From Nostoc foliaceum FACHB-393 (GTDB lineage Bacteria > Cyanobacteriota > Cyanobacteriia > Cyanobacteriales > Nostocaceae), in the NCBI RefSeq assembly GCF_014698505.1, contig NZ_JACJTD010000036.1:1-64000 (forward strand): a stretch of 64,000 bases of DNA, read 5' to 3'. The position numbers and the translations under genes were made by a program. Below are positions 27,863-37,029 of the stretch, in pieces. Under the pieces are notes generated by a model that saw only the letters and a program-made list of their open reading frames with translations, did no database searches and was not told the DNA's origin. The stretch's first letter is position 1, and every line of letters starts with the position of its first letter.

Positions 27863-28831
27863 ATGACTGAAAACCTTGACTTTACTGTAGCTATACCAAC
27901 TTACAACGGTGAAAGTCGTTTGCCTGAACTACTAGATCGACTACAAAACCAACTTCACACCGAAAACTTATCTTGGGAAATTATAGTTGTAGACAATAAC
28001 AGCACTGACAACACAGCTAAAGTTATTCAAACCTATCAGAAAAATTGGCAATATCCTTACCCTTTAAAATATTGCTTTGAATCAAAACAAGGTGCAGCTT
28101 ATGCTCGAAAAAGGGCAGTTGCAGAAGCTAAAGGTAGATTCATAGGTTTTCTAGATGATGACAACTACCCATTATCAAATTGGGTATCCGCAGCTTATGC
28201 TTTTGGTGAAAAATATCCTCAAGCAGGAGCTTATGGCAGCCAAATTCATCCTGATTGGGAAGTAGAACCACCAGAAAACTTTCAGCGAATTGCTCCATTT
28301 TTAGCCATTACAGAACGGGGTAATTTACCGCTGTTATATGAAGCAGCTAAAAAAATACTGCCCCCTTCTGCTGGACTTGTTATCCGTAGGCAGGCTTGGT
28401 TAGAAAGTGTACCAGAACAGTGTATTTTAACTGGTAGAGTTAAAGGTAATATGCTCACCAGTGAGGACTTAGAAATGTTGTCTTATATCCAAAAGGCAGG
28501 ATGGAAAATTTGGTATAACCCAGAAATGGAAATTTATCACAAAATACCCAGTTCCCGCTTACAAAAAGACTATTTAATTCCATTTTTTAGAGGTATTGGA
28601 CTTAGCCGTTATGTAACTAGAATGGTAAATGTCAAACATGTGTATAGACCAGTTACTCTTGTAGCTTATATGATAAATGACTTGCGTAAAATTGCTTTAC
28701 ACTGGCTTAAATATCGGACTATGTTGAAAACTGATTTAGTCGCTGCTTGTGAAATGCAACTGTTTGTAAGTAGTCTGATTAGTCCTTTTTATCTTTGGAA
28801 AAATGGCTATCTAACTAAAAAATTTAATTAA
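27863..28831 (+). CDS. hpsE: Glycosyltransferase family 2, HpsE
   Basis: This 322-residue GT-A fold enzyme begins with TVAIPTYNGESRLPELL, followed by IIVVDNNSTDNT and the metal/nucleotide-sugar-binding FLDDDNYP. The acceptor part contains SEDLEMLSYIQKAGWKIWYNP, and hydrophobic segments near the C-terminus suggest membrane association. It would add a sugar to the hormogonium polysaccharide or its lipid-linked precursor. It is followed after 10 bp by its close paralogue hpsF. The sugar specificity cannot be read from the sequence. Confidence 0.92.
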   Translation: MTENLDFTVAIPTYNGESRLPELLDRLQNQLHTENLSWEIIVVDNNSTDNTAKVIQTYQKNWQYPYPLKYCFESKQGAAYARKRAVAEAKGRFIGFLDDDNYPLSNWVSAAYAFGEKYPQAGAYGSQIHPDWEVEPPENFQRIAPFLAITERGNLPLLYEAAKKILPPSAGLVIRRQAWLESVPEQCILTGRVKGNMLTSEDLEMLSYIQKAGWKIWYNPEMEIYHKIPSSRLQKDYLIPFFRGIGLSRYVTRMVNVKHVYRPVTLVAYMINDLRKIALHWLKYRTMLKTDLVAACEMQLFVSSLISPFYLWKNGYLTKKFN

Positions 28832-28841
28832 AAAATAATAT

Positions 28842-29837
28842 ATGAATGAACTATTTAAAAATATAGATTTTACTGTAGCTATTCCTACATACAATGGTGC
28901 AAAACGGCTGCCTAAAGTTTTAGAATTGCTTTTTAATCAGACGGGGCTAAAAAACATAAATTGGGAAATAGTTATTATTGATAATAATAGTAATGATAAT
29001 ACATATGAGGTAATCCAAACTTACCAAAAAACTGTTAATAAAAACTTCTTGTTAAGATATTTCCTGGAAAAACAGCAGGGAATTGCCTTTGCAAGAATGC
29101 GGGCAATAAACGAATCTAGAGGCGAGTTTATTGCATTTGTAGATGATGATAACCTACCAGCAAATGACTGGGTTTTACAGTCTTATACTTTCGGCAAAGA
29201 GCATCCTCAAGCTGGTGCTTGGAGCGGTCAAATTCATGGTGATTTTGAAGTAAGCCCCCCAGAGGATTTTACAAGAATTCAAGCATTTCTAGCTATTAGA
29301 GAACACGGAATAGAACCATATTTATTTGATGCAGATAATTTAAGACTTCCTCCGGGTGCTGCGCTAGTAGTCCGTAAGCAAGCTTGGTGTGAAAGTGTTC
29401 CAGAAGAATTGGTTTTTAAGGGAAGACTTAGTAAATTGATGGTTAGCGGAGATGATACAGAAGCTCTCTTATACTTACACAAAGCAGGTTGGGAAATTTG
29501 GTACAATCCTGCAATGCATATCGATCATCAAATTCCACATTGGCGGCTAGAAAAAGACTACTTACTAGTACTAGCACGTGGTTGTGGTCTATGTATTTTT
29601 CAGCTACGCTTGATAAATGCTAAAAATTGGCAAAAACCAATAGTTTTGGTTAAGACTATCTTGGGTAATTTACATCGCCTATTACAACATATTATTAAGT
29701 ATCGAGGGCAATTAAAAAGTAATTTAATTGCACTTTTTGAAATTAATTTTTACTGGGCTAGTATGATGAGTCCTTTTTATTCTTTAAAATGGAAGCTAGA
29801 CAAAATTTTTGAAAATACAACTATGCAAAATGATTAA
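28842..29837 (+). CDS. hpsF: Glycosyltransferase family 2, HpsF
   Basis: This 331-residue family 2 glycosyltransferase is strikingly parallel to HpsE: FTVAIPTYNGAKRLPKVL, IVIIDNNSNDNT, FVDDDNLP, then SGDDTEALLYLHKAGWEIWYNP at the same spacing. The pair is clearly a tandem duplication that has diverged. The last codons overlap the start of hpsG by 8 bp, which suggests translational coupling. The predicted role is sugar transfer in hormogonium polysaccharide synthesis. Confidence 0.92.
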   Translation: MNELFKNIDFTVAIPTYNGAKRLPKVLELLFNQTGLKNINWEIVIIDNNSNDNTYEVIQTYQKTVNKNFLLRYFLEKQQGIAFARMRAINESRGEFIAFVDDDNLPANDWVLQSYTFGKEHPQAGAWSGQIHGDFEVSPPEDFTRIQAFLAIREHGIEPYLFDADNLRLPPGAALVVRKQAWCESVPEELVFKGRLSKLMVSGDDTEALLYLHKAGWEIWYNPAMHIDHQIPHWRLEKDYLLVLARGCGLCIFQLRLINAKNWQKPIVLVKTILGNLHRLLQHIIKYRGQLKSNLIALFEINFYWASMMSPFYSLKWKLDKIFENTTMQND

Positions 29838-30819
29838 TTCAAATTTCAATACAGTAATAATTTCTGTAATCATCCCAGCTTATAATAGCGAAAAAACCAT
29901 TAAAGAAACAATTCAATCTGTTTTAAATCAAACTTTTACTAATTTGGAGTTAATTATAATAAATGATGGTTCACAAGATTCCACTTTAGATGTTATTGCA
30001 GAAATTCAAGACTCACGAATAAAAGTATTTTCTTACCCTAATGCTGGCGGAAATATTAGTCGTAACCGAGGGCTAAACCTTGCTGTTGGAGAATTTGTTA
30101 GTTTTTTAGATGCGGATGATCTTTGGACACCTGATAAGCTTCAGTCTCAGTTAAAGGCTCTGGAAGAAAACGTTACTGCAAAAGTTGCTTATAGTTGGAC
30201 TAATTATATTGATGAAAAAAGTGAATTTGTCCTTTCTGGTACACACTTTACTGCCAATGGAGACGTTTATGAAAAGTTATTGGTAACAAACTTTTTAGAG
30301 AATGGCTCCAATCCGTTGATTCGTAGAGAGGCTTTAATCGAATTAAGCGGATTTGATGAATGTCTAAGTGCTGCTCAAGATTGGGATATGTGGCTACGAT
30401 TAGCCTCTAAATTTGATTTTATATGTGTACCATCTGCACAAATCTTATACCGTATAAGTGCTAATTCAGTTTCTTCCAATCTTGTCAGACAAGAAAAAGC
30501 TTGCTTGCAGGTACTTGAGAGAGCATATAAAGAAAGACCATTAGCAAAGCATACTTGGAATTTAAGTCTAACAAATTTATATAAATACCTGACATGTAAA
30601 TCCCTACAAAAGCCATTTAACAGACAAAAGGGTTTAGCTGCGGCTAAATTTTTGTGGAATTATATCCTTCATGACTCTTTAAGATTGAACCGTATAACTT
30701 TCACTTTCAAACTATTATTGAAAATTATCATAATTCTGCTAATGCCTGCGTTGCTTGATAGCATTACTAACGAGCGCAAAGTCAGAAGTCAAGAAACTGA
30801 AACATTGCTCACCAGCTAG
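29830..30819 (+). CDS. hpsG: Glycosyltransferase family 2, HpsG
   Basis: With the ATG at 29830 the protein has 329 residues. It shows the family 2 elements ISVIIPAYNSEKTIKETI, LIIINDGSQDST and the DxD-like FLDADDLW, then CLSAAQDWDMWLRLA in the acceptor region. It is more distant from HpsE and HpsF than these are from each other. An in-frame ATG at 29809 lies deeper inside hpsF and is less likely. It has a hydrophobic C-terminal segment. Confidence 0.9.
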   Translation: MINSNFNTVIISVIIPAYNSEKTIKETIQSVLNQTFTNLELIIINDGSQDSTLDVIAEIQDSRIKVFSYPNAGGNISRNRGLNLAVGEFVSFLDADDLWTPDKLQSQLKALEENVTAKVAYSWTNYIDEKSEFVLSGTHFTANGDVYEKLLVTNFLENGSNPLIRREALIELSGFDECLSAAQDWDMWLRLASKFDFICVPSAQILYRISANSVSSNLVRQEKACLQVLERAYKERPLAKHTWNLSLTNLYKYLTCKSLQKPFNRQKGLAAAKFLWNYILHDSLRLNRITFTFKLLLKIIIILLMPALLDSITNERKVRSQETETLLTS

Positions 30820-30847
30820 ATAGCTGAAAAATCACCAGAAGACAAAA

Positions 30848-31405
30848 ATGAATATCCGGGTGCATTTACAGTCTCTAGTTAATGCAAAAAATCTTTTGAA
30901 TAAGCCCTCTAGCAGTGGTTTTTCTCTACCAGAGTTGTTAATAGTTGTTCTCTTAATTGGTATATTAGCCACGTTGGGAATACCCAACTGGCTCACTTTT
31001 GTGGAGACTCGCCGCCTCAACACTGCACAAAACGAGGTTTACTATGCAATGCGCCAAGCCCAAAGGCAAGCCACTAAGGAAAAATTGACTTGGCAAACTA
31101 GTTTTCGTGAGCAAAATGGCATCCTTCAATGGGCAGTTCATCCTGCTACAGTAAACCCATCTAACGCTAACTGGAATAATCTAGATTCTAATGTGCGCTT
31201 AGATTCTGAAACAACCTTGCAACTGTCAAATGACATACGCAAAGTTCAATTTGATTACAGAGGTAATGCTCAAATAGGACGAATAACACTATCTAGCAAG
31301 TATGCTGGTAAAGCCAAGCGTTGCGTTATTGTTTCAACGCTTTTAGGAGCAATGCGAACAGCAAAGGAGCATACTACAATCAATGACGGCAAGTATTGCT
31401 ATTAA
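30848..31405 (+). CDS. hpsH: Pseudopilin HpsH (GspH/FimT-like)
   Basis: The 185-residue protein has a prepilin leader ending in Gly24, then FSLPELLIVVLLIGILATLGIPNW with Glu29 at +5. The segment RRLNTAQNEVYYAMRQAQRQATKEK and the C-terminal GKAKRCVIVSTLLGAMRTAKE are closely parallel to HpsD (VKRCVIVKTLLGSTITAKD). It is separated from the other pseudopilin genes by the three glycosyltransferase genes, as in the N. punctiforme locus. Confidence 0.9.
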   Translation: MNIRVHLQSLVNAKNLLNKPSSSGFSLPELLIVVLLIGILATLGIPNWLTFVETRRLNTAQNEVYYAMRQAQRQATKEKLTWQTSFREQNGILQWAVHPATVNPSNANWNNLDSNVRLDSETTLQLSNDIRKVQFDYRGNAQIGRITLSSKYAGKAKRCVIVSTLLGAMRTAKEHTTINDGKYCY

Positions 31406-31437
31406 AATATTTTTTATTTAATTAAACAAGGTATTGC

Positions 31438-32082
31438 GTGCTGAACTTACCAGCAAACCCAAAACAGCACTTGATTATTTTCACCCGCTATCCAGAACCA
31501 GGTAAGACAAAAACCCGATTGATACCTGCTTTGGGAACTGTTGGTGCTGCCAATCTTCAACGCCAGATGACTGAATATACAATATTTCAGGTTCAAGAAT
31601 TGCAAAAAACCATTGCCATATCTGTGGAAGTGCGGTTTGCAGGTGGCGATTTGCAACTTATGCAAGACTGGCTGGGGTTGGATTTAGTTTACCAGTCTCA
31701 AGGTGAAGGGGATCTAGGTTCGCGGATGACGCGATCGCTTTTCGATGCTTTCGAATCTGGAGCAGAAAAAGTAATTCTCATCGGTACAGATTGTCCTGGA
31801 GTGAATGCCCAGATTCTAGCGACAGCGTTTGAGAGGTTACACGCCTTTGACCTCGTACTTGGCCCTGCGATCGATGGTGGATATTACTTAATTGGTTTGC
31901 GTCAACCCATCCCGGAGTTATTCGTTAACATCGAGTGGGGAACTGCTCAAGTATTCCAAAAAACCGTGGACATTTCCCAAAAACTAAATTTATCACATGT
32001 GAACTTGTCGCCTCTAGCTGATGTTGACCGACCGGAGGATCTGCCGATTTGGGAACAAGCCTTTGCAGGGGAGATGGAATAA
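31438..32082 (+). CDS. hpsI: TIGR04282-type glycosyltransferase, HpsI
   Basis: This 214-residue protein of the DUF2064 family has a reduced GT-A fold, with LIIFTRYPEPGKTKTRLIPALG near the start and ILIGTDCPGVNAQIL and LGPAIDGGYYLIG in the middle. The start is GTG at 31438, giving a normal N-terminus. It is placed between hpsH and hpsJ, matching hpsI of N. punctiforme. It probably transfers or activates a sugar for the polysaccharide; the chemistry is inferred only from the fold. Confidence 0.85.
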   Translation: MLNLPANPKQHLIIFTRYPEPGKTKTRLIPALGTVGAANLQRQMTEYTIFQVQELQKTIAISVEVRFAGGDLQLMQDWLGLDLVYQSQGEGDLGSRMTRSLFDAFESGAEKVILIGTDCPGVNAQILATAFERLHAFDLVLGPAIDGGYYLIGLRQPIPELFVNIEWGTAQVFQKTVDISQKLNLSHVNLSPLADVDRPEDLPIWEQAFAGEME

Positions 32083-32443
32083 TCAGCGAAATGTAGTCTA
32101 AACTCCAGTAGAACGCTTGCTAAACTTAACGTCTAGGTTAATTTGACACGAATGGCAAGATGCCCACCGCACAAGAAGTAGTTGAGTATTTTTATTTGGA
32201 GATACTTAATAAGCCTTTTTCTACAGCCCCGCACTAGGTCAGTATTTTAAAACACTAGGAATTTCCTGAAGACACTGTACATAACAAATGCTACTGTGGC
32301 CTAGTTGAAAACCTAGAGGCAGATAGCCTTTACCAATATTGAATCTGCTTTATATTTGTACACAACAGTTACGGTCATGGGCACAATATTTAAGTAGCTT
32401 GAAATATGAAAATCACTCGTATTCACCGCCAGTTTGAAAAACT
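32083..32443. other. 361-bp spacer inside the hps locus
   Basis: This is unusually long for this operon. Two short open stretches look like remnants: 25 codons from an ATG at 32160, and 27 codons at 32259-32342 containing the Cys pair of HNKCYCGLVENL, without a start. I do not recognise either. A separate promoter for hpsJ-hpsK could lie here. Confidence 0.4.
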
Positions 32444-33286
32444 ATGGTCAACCGTTTTGCTTCCGTAAGTACTGCCCTCACACTTAAGGTAGTTGGAATA
32501 ATCTGCATTTTGTCGTTTCTTGTTGACTTTTTGATTCTATTGTTACCCTTTCAACCGACTGATCGGGTATGGCAAATCAACTTGGCAACAGCGCTAGTTG
32601 ATCGAGGAATCGTTCCTTTAGTTGGTTTGGGGCTGCTGTTTGCTGCCTATTGGATTGATAGTACTGATGCAGGAAGCGATCGCCCCCAAGGTATCGATTT
32701 AAGATTTCCCGCCGTGATCCTCTCAAGTATTTTAGGGTTGATGTTCTTGCTGATTTTTCCCCTGCACCTCAATAACGTCAATCAAGCTAAGACTCAAACA
32801 CTCAACCGAATTACCCAAGAAGCAGATCAGGCAGAAACTCAACTGAATACTCGGTTATCGCAATTGCAAGCACAACTAAATACTGAGCAAGGAAAAGCTC
32901 AATTAGAGCAACTGCGAAACCAAACCAAAGCTCAGTTTAGTGAAATACTCAAAGATGATCAGAGATATAAGCAAGCACTTGAAAGCTCTCAAATTCCAGC
33001 AAATATAAAAGAGTTACTGAAGAAGGCTAAAACAGATCCTCAAGTACTTGACAAAGCTATCCAACAACAAACAGATATTCAAACGCTGCGAACTCAACAA
33101 TTGAGCCAAGTTCGCCAGCGCAGAGACGAAGCAGAGAAACAAGCTAAAGATACTGCTTGGAAATCTGGACTGCGGATTGGGATTAGCAGTTTGCTGTTGT
33201 CTATTGGTTACATTATCATCGGCTGGACAGGCTTAAAAGGTAGGGGTGCTATACAAGGTGGTAAACCTAGAGCTACCGCACGCTAA
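32444..33286 (+). CDS. hpsJ: HpsJ-family membrane protein
   Basis: This 280-residue protein has three N-terminal hydrophobic helices (VVGIICILSFLVDFLILLLPF; GIVPLVGLGLLFAAYWI; PAVILSSILGLMFLLIFPL). A Gln/Glu/Lys-rich coiled coil of about 110 residues follows (LNTRLSQLQAQLNTEQ...), then a C-terminal hydrophobic helix (RIGISSLLLSIGYIIIGW). This plan is characteristic of HpsJ-family proteins. The coiled coil between membrane anchors suggests a structural or assembly role in the polysaccharide machine. No enzymatic motif is visible. Confidence 0.88.
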   Translation: MVNRFASVSTALTLKVVGIICILSFLVDFLILLLPFQPTDRVWQINLATALVDRGIVPLVGLGLLFAAYWIDSTDAGSDRPQGIDLRFPAVILSSILGLMFLLIFPLHLNNVNQAKTQTLNRITQEADQAETQLNTRLSQLQAQLNTEQGKAQLEQLRNQTKAQFSEILKDDQRYKQALESSQIPANIKELLKKAKTDPQVLDKAIQQQTDIQTLRTQQLSQVRQRRDEAEKQAKDTAWKSGLRIGISSLLLSIGYIIIGWTGLKGRGAIQGGKPRATAR

Positions 33287-33412
33287 TGCACTATCAGTAT
33301 GGCAGTAGGACGTATCCAATAATTATTGACGGCTTATACTGCCATACGCCTAATAGCTAATAACAATAAAAAGGCAATTATCACTGACTAAAATCGCTAT
33401 AAAACTTGGGTA

Positions 33413-34321
33413 ATGTTCTCAATTTACATACTGACATATAACGAAGAGTTAGATATTGCTGCTTGTATCGAATCGGCGATGCTATCGGATGACATCATTG
33501 TTGTGGATTCATGCAGTAGCGATCGCACTGTAGAAATCGCCAGTCGCTATCCCATTCGCGTCGTCCAACACGCTTTTGAAAGCCACGGACGCCAACGCAC
33601 CTGGATGTTAGAGTCTATTCCCCGGAAGCATGAATGGGTTTACATTCTCGAAGCTGACGAGCGCATGACACCAGAACTGTTCGCGGAATGCGAAAAGGCC
33701 AGTCAGAATTCAGACTACATCGGTTACTATGTGGCTGAACGTGTCATGTTTATGAATCGCTGGATTCGTTACAGCACACAGTATCCCCGTTACCAAATGC
33801 GCCTCTTCCGCCACGGTAAAGTTTGGTTTACAGACTACGGTCATACTGAACGGGAAGTTTGTGAGGGTGCAACTAGCTTTATAAAAGAAACATACCCACA
33901 CTACACTTGTAGCAAAGGCTTGAGCCGCTGGATTGACAAGCATAACCGTTATTCTACAGATGAAGCTCAAGAAACGCTGTATCAACTAGAACAGGGAAAC
34001 GTAAACTGGCGAGATTTATTTTTTGGCAAATCGGAAGTCGAAAAACGCCGCGCCCTAAAAGATTTGTCTTTGCGTTTACCCGCCAGACCGTTGCTACGGT
34101 TTGTATATATGTATTTTATCTTAGGCGGCTGTTTAGATGGACACGCTGGACTTGCTTGGTGTACATTACAGGCATTCTATGAATATCTGATTTTGCTCAA
34201 AGTTTGGGAAATGAAGTATCTACCAAAACCCAATTTAGACGCAACAGCAATTCTGGCGCAAGAGAGTACACAACAGTTGCAGTGTGCGGATTCTGAAACT
34301 ACACAGGTTGATATCGCGTAA
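33413..34321 (+). CDS. hpsK: Glycosyltransferase family 2, HpsK
   Basis: This 302-residue WaaE/KdtX-like family 2 glycosyltransferase has SIYILTYNEELDIAACI, DIIVVDSCSSDRT and YILEADERMTPEL in the donor domain, and the typical C-terminal FILGGCLDGHAGLAWC with an adjacent aromatic membrane-associated segment. It is the last gene of the hps series and is followed by a hairpin. It differs in type from HpsE-G, so it probably forms a different linkage. Confidence 0.9.
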   Translation: MFSIYILTYNEELDIAACIESAMLSDDIIVVDSCSSDRTVEIASRYPIRVVQHAFESHGRQRTWMLESIPRKHEWVYILEADERMTPELFAECEKASQNSDYIGYYVAERVMFMNRWIRYSTQYPRYQMRLFRHGKVWFTDYGHTEREVCEGATSFIKETYPHYTCSKGLSRWIDKHNRYSTDEAQETLYQLEQGNVNWRDLFFGKSEVEKRRALKDLSLRLPARPLLRFVYMYFILGGCLDGHAGLAWCTLQAFYEYLILLKVWEMKYLPKPNLDATAILAQESTQQLQCADSETTQVDIA

Positions 34322-34841
34322 AGGCGACTGGAGATTAGAAGCAGCGATCGGTAACTGCTGACTGGTACGCGATCGCAAAATCAGAATTCAGAGGGACGCA
34401 CAGCTAGCTATGCGTCCTTATCGCGTTTTCCACCTAAACGAGAACCAGCATAATAAATTAATATTTTTAACAGAACATTTTCATAAAAGCCGCTCTTGCT
34501 CCAATGTGAGTGACTGACAGATAAAATAATTCCTTAGTTTACCTGCTGGTACTTTCACAATCATGAGCAGCTTTTGATTGAGCGCGGTAGATTAGTAATA
34601 CCTAAGGGCTTGCAACAATCATTTACAAGTCTTACAAAGAAAAGTAACATCTTCTGGAAATAACCAGCCGCTATCGGATTGGTTGATGTCTATTTGTATG
34701 CTTGTAGGAAAATAGCTGATTTCCAGCAACAAGTACGTGTTTTTGCGGCAGCAGCCAAGCTGCTAGCTTCTTGGACAGTTAAGTTACTTGCGGTAGAAGC
34801 TGCTTCAAGTAAGGCCTTTCCTATTTGATGAATTTGCTGGT
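34322..34841. other. 520-bp spacer after hpsK
   Basis: It contains a hairpin (34394-34417) that may end hps transcription and a short palindromic stretch AGCAGC-CAA-GCTGCT near 34750. I see no gene, RNA or known repeat in the rest. Confidence 0.4.
34394..34417 (+). terminator. Hairpin after the hps operon
   Basis: The 7-bp stem GGACGCA/TGCGTCC has a loop that itself contains the palindrome AGCTAGCT. It lies 73 bp after the hpsK stop codon and is followed by a moderately T-rich stretch, but not by a clean T-tract. Confidence 0.4.
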
Positions 34842-35603
34842 ATGGATACCAATAACAAAAGTTCCTCTAGCTTAAAACAGGAGAATCGGGGCTTGGTAAT
34901 CGATCGCCTAAAACAGGACTTAAAAAACGACCTAATTGCTGGTTTGTTGGTAGTAATTCCCCTAGCAACCACTATCTGGCTGACAATTACCATTGCTAAT
35001 TGGGTAATCAACTTCCTCACCCAAATACCCAAACAACTGAATCCCTTTGATGGCTTAAACCCAATTCTAGTAAATTTGCTGAATTTATTAGTAGGATTAG
35101 CTGTGCCGCTACTAAGTATCTTGTTAATGGGCTTGATGGCTCGCAATATTGCTGGGCGGTGGTTGTTAGATTTTGGTGAGCGGTTATTACAGGCAATTCC
35201 TTTAGCAGGACAGGTATACAAAACTCTCAAACAGCTTTTAGAAACCATACTAAAGGATTCTAATGGCAAGTTTCGCAGGGTAATTTTGGTAGAGTATCCC
35301 CGTCGAGGAATTTGGGCGATCGCCTTTGTCACTGGTGCAATCAGCAGTGATATCCAAGCCCAGATGTCTCGCCCCGTGCTAAGTGTTTTTATCCCTACCA
35401 CCCCGAATCCGACTACCGGATGGTACGCAATAGTTCCTGAAGACGAGGTGGTGAACCTCTCCATATCGATTGAAGACGCCTTTAAAATAGTTGTATCAGG
35501 TGGCATTGTCGCCCCCAATACGCCCTTGCTTTTCCCCGAATCCACACTAGAAGTAAAACACGACGAAATTAAGCAGCAGATAATTCATGTTGAAGAAACG
35601 TGA
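34842..35603 (+). CDS. DUF502 membrane protein
   Basis: This is a 253-residue protein of the DUF502 family. After a charged N-terminus it has two long hydrophobic segments (LIAGLLVVIPLATTIWLTITIANWV; LVNLLNLLVGLAVPLLSILLMGLMA). The conserved IPLAGQVYKTLKQ and RVILVEYPRRGIWAIAFVTG elements and the TPNPTTGW motif follow. The molecular function is unknown; plant homologues (LCV/COV proteins) are membrane proteins. It precedes nusB and ftsY on the same strand, with 384 bp in between. Confidence 0.88.
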   Translation: MDTNNKSSSSLKQENRGLVIDRLKQDLKNDLIAGLLVVIPLATTIWLTITIANWVINFLTQIPKQLNPFDGLNPILVNLLNLLVGLAVPLLSILLMGLMARNIAGRWLLDFGERLLQAIPLAGQVYKTLKQLLETILKDSNGKFRRVILVEYPRRGIWAIAFVTGAISSDIQAQMSRPVLSVFIPTTPNPTTGWYAIVPEDEVVNLSISIEDAFKIVVSGGIVAPNTPLLFPESTLEVKHDEIKQQIIHVEET

Positions 35604-35987
35604 ATTATCCAAGTATGGTGTAAGCTCTCGCAATTCATCGGGAATAGGCAATAAAACTCCGTAGTTTTATTGGTCTTATATTCCTCCTTTTGCCAGAAGT
35701 AGTGGTTCCCAAGACCCAAATCTTTCTCTTGCGACCTGCACCTATTAGCTTGGTTTTCGCTTACGGCATTGAAGATCAAGATGTATAATCCTACCAGAAA
35801 AAGAGTTCGTTTCTTCCATATCCTCTTGTAGAAGCAAAGAAAGTCAGAGGATAGTTTTTAGTTAAAATCAATCTGGCAAAGTCACAAGCAAATCCGTAAT
35901 GTTGTTGTTTGACTGTGCCAGAATTGATATGATTATAAGTTTGTCCCGCCTAGTTAATCAGTTCTCGCACAAGCACTCCTCAGTTTT
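35604..35987. other. 384-bp spacer between DUF502 gene and nusB
   Basis: It has a mixed AT-rich sequence without a recognisable gene, RNA or dispersed repeat. Presumably it holds the nusB promoter. Confidence 0.4.
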
Positions 35988-36629
35988 ATGCAACCTCGTA
36001 AACCCCAGCAAATTGCTCGTGAATTGGCGCTTTTAAGCCTTAGCCAATTGCCAGTCAACCCAAAAAAATTAGATAAATTGGAAGACGATCAACTAGTATC
36101 CAAGTTGGTGCTAGGAGCAGTACGCACTCTGACGTCAGAAGTGCAAGATACCCTTGATAATGCCGCAGGTGAACTGCAACGCAGCAACGATCGCCTCTTA
36201 AGTAGCCAAACTCGGGCCTCCGATCTCAATACTGCCAGAACAATGCTTCAAGAAGCGATCGCTTGCACCCAGACAGCAATCAATCAGTTGGGTACCGCAG
36301 TTGATTTCCCAGTATTGATTCAGTTAGCTAATCAGGACAAGGGAGTTCGGAATTACGCTAAAGAGCTTGTGATTACCGTTAACGAAAATCGACACATTAT
36401 AGATGAACTCATTTCTACTGCCTTAGTAGATTGGCAAGTAACTCGCTTGGCTCAAATTGACCGCGATATTTTGCAAATCGCTGTGGCAGAAATGAAGTTT
36501 TTAGGAGTTCCAGACAGTATCGCCATCAACGAAGCTGTGGAGCTAGCCAAACGCTACAGTGGAGACGACGGTCATCGGTTTATTAACGGTGTTTTGCGCC
36601 GAGTCACTGAGCAGAAAAAAACAGCATAA
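35988..36629 (+). CDS. nusB: Transcription antitermination factor NusB
   Basis: At 213 residues it has the length of cyanobacterial NusB, which carries an insertion compared with the 139-residue E. coli protein. The N-terminal RKPQQIARELALLSLSQL and the C-terminal core (DRDILQIAVAEMKFLGVPDSIAINEAVELAKRYSGDDGHRFINGVLRRV) are diagnostic. NusB with NusE binds boxA RNA and allows processive rRNA transcription. It is followed by ftsY, 400 bp downstream. Confidence 0.95.
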   Translation: MQPRKPQQIARELALLSLSQLPVNPKKLDKLEDDQLVSKLVLGAVRTLTSEVQDTLDNAAGELQRSNDRLLSSQTRASDLNTARTMLQEAIACTQTAINQLGTAVDFPVLIQLANQDKGVRNYAKELVITVNENRHIIDELISTALVDWQVTRLAQIDRDILQIAVAEMKFLGVPDSIAINEAVELAKRYSGDDGHRFINGVLRRVTEQKKTA

Positions 36630-36794
36630 TTAAGTCGACGTAAATAATTGTCCTTGGGATAAGGCAAAAAGCAAGAGGCAATAGTTATAAGGGTTAAAAC
36701 CCTTGTTCATTTTTCTTCACATAGTTTGATTTTATTGTGCCAACTTACTTAGTACCACTTCGTAATTCCTATACTGCCGTAGAGAAGAGTCTGT

Positions 36795-36886
36795 AGCCGC
36801 TTCTGCGGCTTTCTCCGAGCGGAATTTCTCCCTTGGTGCTAGCCTCTCCCTTTGGGAGAAGGGGAGACGCTGCGCGAACGGAGGGA
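36795..36886 (-). repeat. Nostoc-type dispersed palindromic repeat
   Basis: It combines a hairpin AGCCGC-TTCT-GCGGCT (36795-36810), a second hairpin TCTCCC-TTT-GGGAGA (36845-36859) and the string GGGGAGACGCTGCGCGAACGG. This composite is a familiar intergenic element of Nostoc-type genomes. Confidence 0.65.
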
Positions 36887-36980
36887 AGCTTCTGTTGTAC
36901 CGATTCTTTTCAAACTGGTGTTGAAAAGGTGAGGATAACCCGGAAGTTTTCACTCCAGGAAAAAGTGCAAAGTTAAATTA

Positions 36981-37010
36981 AACTCATAACTTATAACTCA
37001 TAACTCATAT
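36981..37010. repeat. Heptamer repeats (AACTCAT)
   Basis: Four successive 7-bp units AACTCAT/AACTTAT lie 20 bp before the ftsY start codon. They are short tandem repeats of the cyanobacterial type. Confidence 0.75.
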
Positions 37011-37029
37011 AACAACTAAAACTGCTGCA

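Larger units (their letters stand above)
36630..37029. other. 400-bp repeat-containing spacer between nusB and ftsY
   Basis: It contains a dispersed hairpin repeat (36795-36886) and heptamer repeats (36981-37010). No gene is evident. Confidence 0.5.

Noticed and set aside
20183..34321. The hps cluster as a new polysaccharide system
   Set aside because: Gene content and order match the described hpsA-K locus of Nostoc punctiforme, so it is not novel.
34805..35545. 246-codon minus-strand frame opposite the DUF502 gene
   Set aside because: The plus-strand frame encodes the conserved DUF502 protein. The antisense product has no recognisable domain.
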